This document shows, piece after piece, positions 63,509 through 64,000 of a stretch of 64,000 nt of DNA. A program made the translations under genes and the position numbers. The DNA lies in contig JALDNG010000020.1 in the NCBI GenBank assembly GCA_024349245.1, forward strand, positions 18,781,501 through 18,845,500, read 5' to 3'. Below the pieces are notes generated by a model. The model ran no database searches. It was not told the DNA's origin and worked only from the letters and a program-made list of their open reading frames with translations. Position 1 is the stretch's first letter, and every line of letters starts with the position of its first letter. The DNA comes from Neodontobutis hainanensis. Taxonomy: Eukaryota > Chordata > Actinopteri > Gobiiformes > Odontobutidae.

Positions 63509-63598
63509 CGCTGTCCTCGATGGAGAAGGAGAAGATGTCATTGGTGGCATTGTGGGCCTCCTTCAGAACGTAGCAGATGCTCATGTCATCGATTTCGG
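63509..63598 (-). CDS. frem2: frem2 exon A: end of the last CSPG/NG2 repeat
   Basis: This 90-nt exon codes 30 residues beginning (split codon)-EIDDMSICYVLKEAHNATND and ending IFSFSIEDSG. The pattern 'Y-V-L-K-x-x-x-N-A-T-x-D-x-F-x-F-x-I-E-D' is the typical C-terminal half of a CSPG repeat in FRAS1/FREM proteins. NAT is a possible N-glycosylation site. On the minus strand the acceptor is a TTTTGCAG tract and the donor is GTGAGT. The exon starts with two bases completing a codon and ends with one base, so both boundaries are phase 1. The split glycine codon G|GA is completed by exon B across a 45-kb intron. The preceding exon, which should carry most CSPG repeats, is not in the window. Confidence 0.88.
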
Positions 63599-64000
63599 CT
63601 GCAAAACACATTAGGACACAGAATTCATTTGAGAAATCAGAATTAGTGTGAGAAATCTGGAAATAGAAATGAGAAAACGAGAGCAGTGTCACACTGAATA
63701 GAAAACATCCTGCTTTAGCCTGGTTTTCTCTTGGTCATGGTTTAAAGCACGTTTAATTCTGGTTAAGTCCTTGTTAAAAGAATTGTTCAAAGAATTCTTG
63801 GTTCAAATGAGATGACAAAGACACCTGGTATAAATTAAAAGGATAGTCACAATTTAATTCTTGCAGGAATGCAACAATCATACAGCGTGATATGCTCAAA
63901 GAGCTAACAATACATGCAGTTTGTAGCCTCTCACTCATATTGGTATCTTAAGTTATTACGAGTGTGCACTCAGTTAGCAAACAGGACATTGATTAGATGT
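63599..64000 (-). other. frem2 intron upstream of exon A, partial
   Basis: Intronic sequence running off the window. No further exon is visible; the exon ending with the first base of the codon completed by exon A must lie to the right. Confidence 0.6.

Larger units (their letters stand above)
4098..63598 (-). other. frem2: frem2 gene, internal part (five exons, four complete introns)
   Basis: The span joins five minus-strand exons whose spliced product is 280 continuous codons with no stop. FREM2 is known as a large basement-membrane-associated protein of the Fraser syndrome complex, acting with FRAS1 and FREM1 at the epithelium-mesenchyme border. It has an N-terminal series of CSPG/NG2 repeats, then five Calx-beta domains, a membrane segment and a short tail. 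The window covers the end of the CSPG series and Calx-beta domains 1 and 2. Introns are 18301-63508, 10539-18153, 8009-10307 and 4344-7882. All exon-intron junctions are AG/GT and phase 1. Both gene ends lie outside the window. The paralog (frem2a or frem2b) cannot be settled from this sequence. Confidence 0.9.

Overview
This window looks like vertebrate, very probably teleost fish, nuclear DNA. It is AT-rich and has no bacterial-style gene packing. The only host coding sequence I can support is five short minus-strand exons of one gene. They join into 840 nt of open reading frame (280 codons) that I recognise as FREM2, a FRAS1-related extracellular matrix protein. The teleost mix of Tc1-like, hAT, Penelope-like, L1, L2/CR1-like and tRNA-headed SINE elements supports a fish origin. 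I cannot tell frem2a from frem2b, nor name the species.

Layout of the gene, read right to left: exon A (63509-63598) codes the end of a CSPG/NG2-type repeat. Exons B (18154-18300) and C (10308-10538) code the first Calx-beta domain. Exons D (7883-8008) and E (4098-4343) code the second. Every exon is a multiple of three and every junction seen is phase 1. The signal peptide and most CSPG repeats must lie beyond the right edge. The remaining Calx-beta domains, membrane segment and tail must lie beyond the left edge.

The introns are 45.2, 7.6, 2.3 and 3.5 kb and hold everything else. Left of exon E there are a Tc1-like fragment, a possible solo LTR and a SINE. The 7.6-kb intron holds a cluster of SINEs. 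The 45-kb intron is a graveyard of elements. From low to high coordinate it carries: a SINE; an unusual alternating-palindrome DNA element (26713-27612); a pair of nested hAT elements with perfect 8-bp target duplications (29580-31192); a SINE with clear target duplications; a Tc1 copy inserted in another inverted-repeat element (42026-43407); a terminally complete Tc1 copy (47590-48740); a 5'-truncated L2-like LINE; a CTAG-rich block; an L1 fragment interrupted by a different LINE tail; a Penelope-like fragment with a GIY-YIG motif; two SINEs; and an L2/CR1-like LINE that keeps its endonuclease but has lost its reverse transcriptase core (58775-61550).

I found no second host gene, no RNA gene and no evidence of a new biological system. 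The most informative observations are the nested hAT insertions, the alternating palindrome, the internally deleted LINE, and the LINE-like 3' tail shared by the SINEs.
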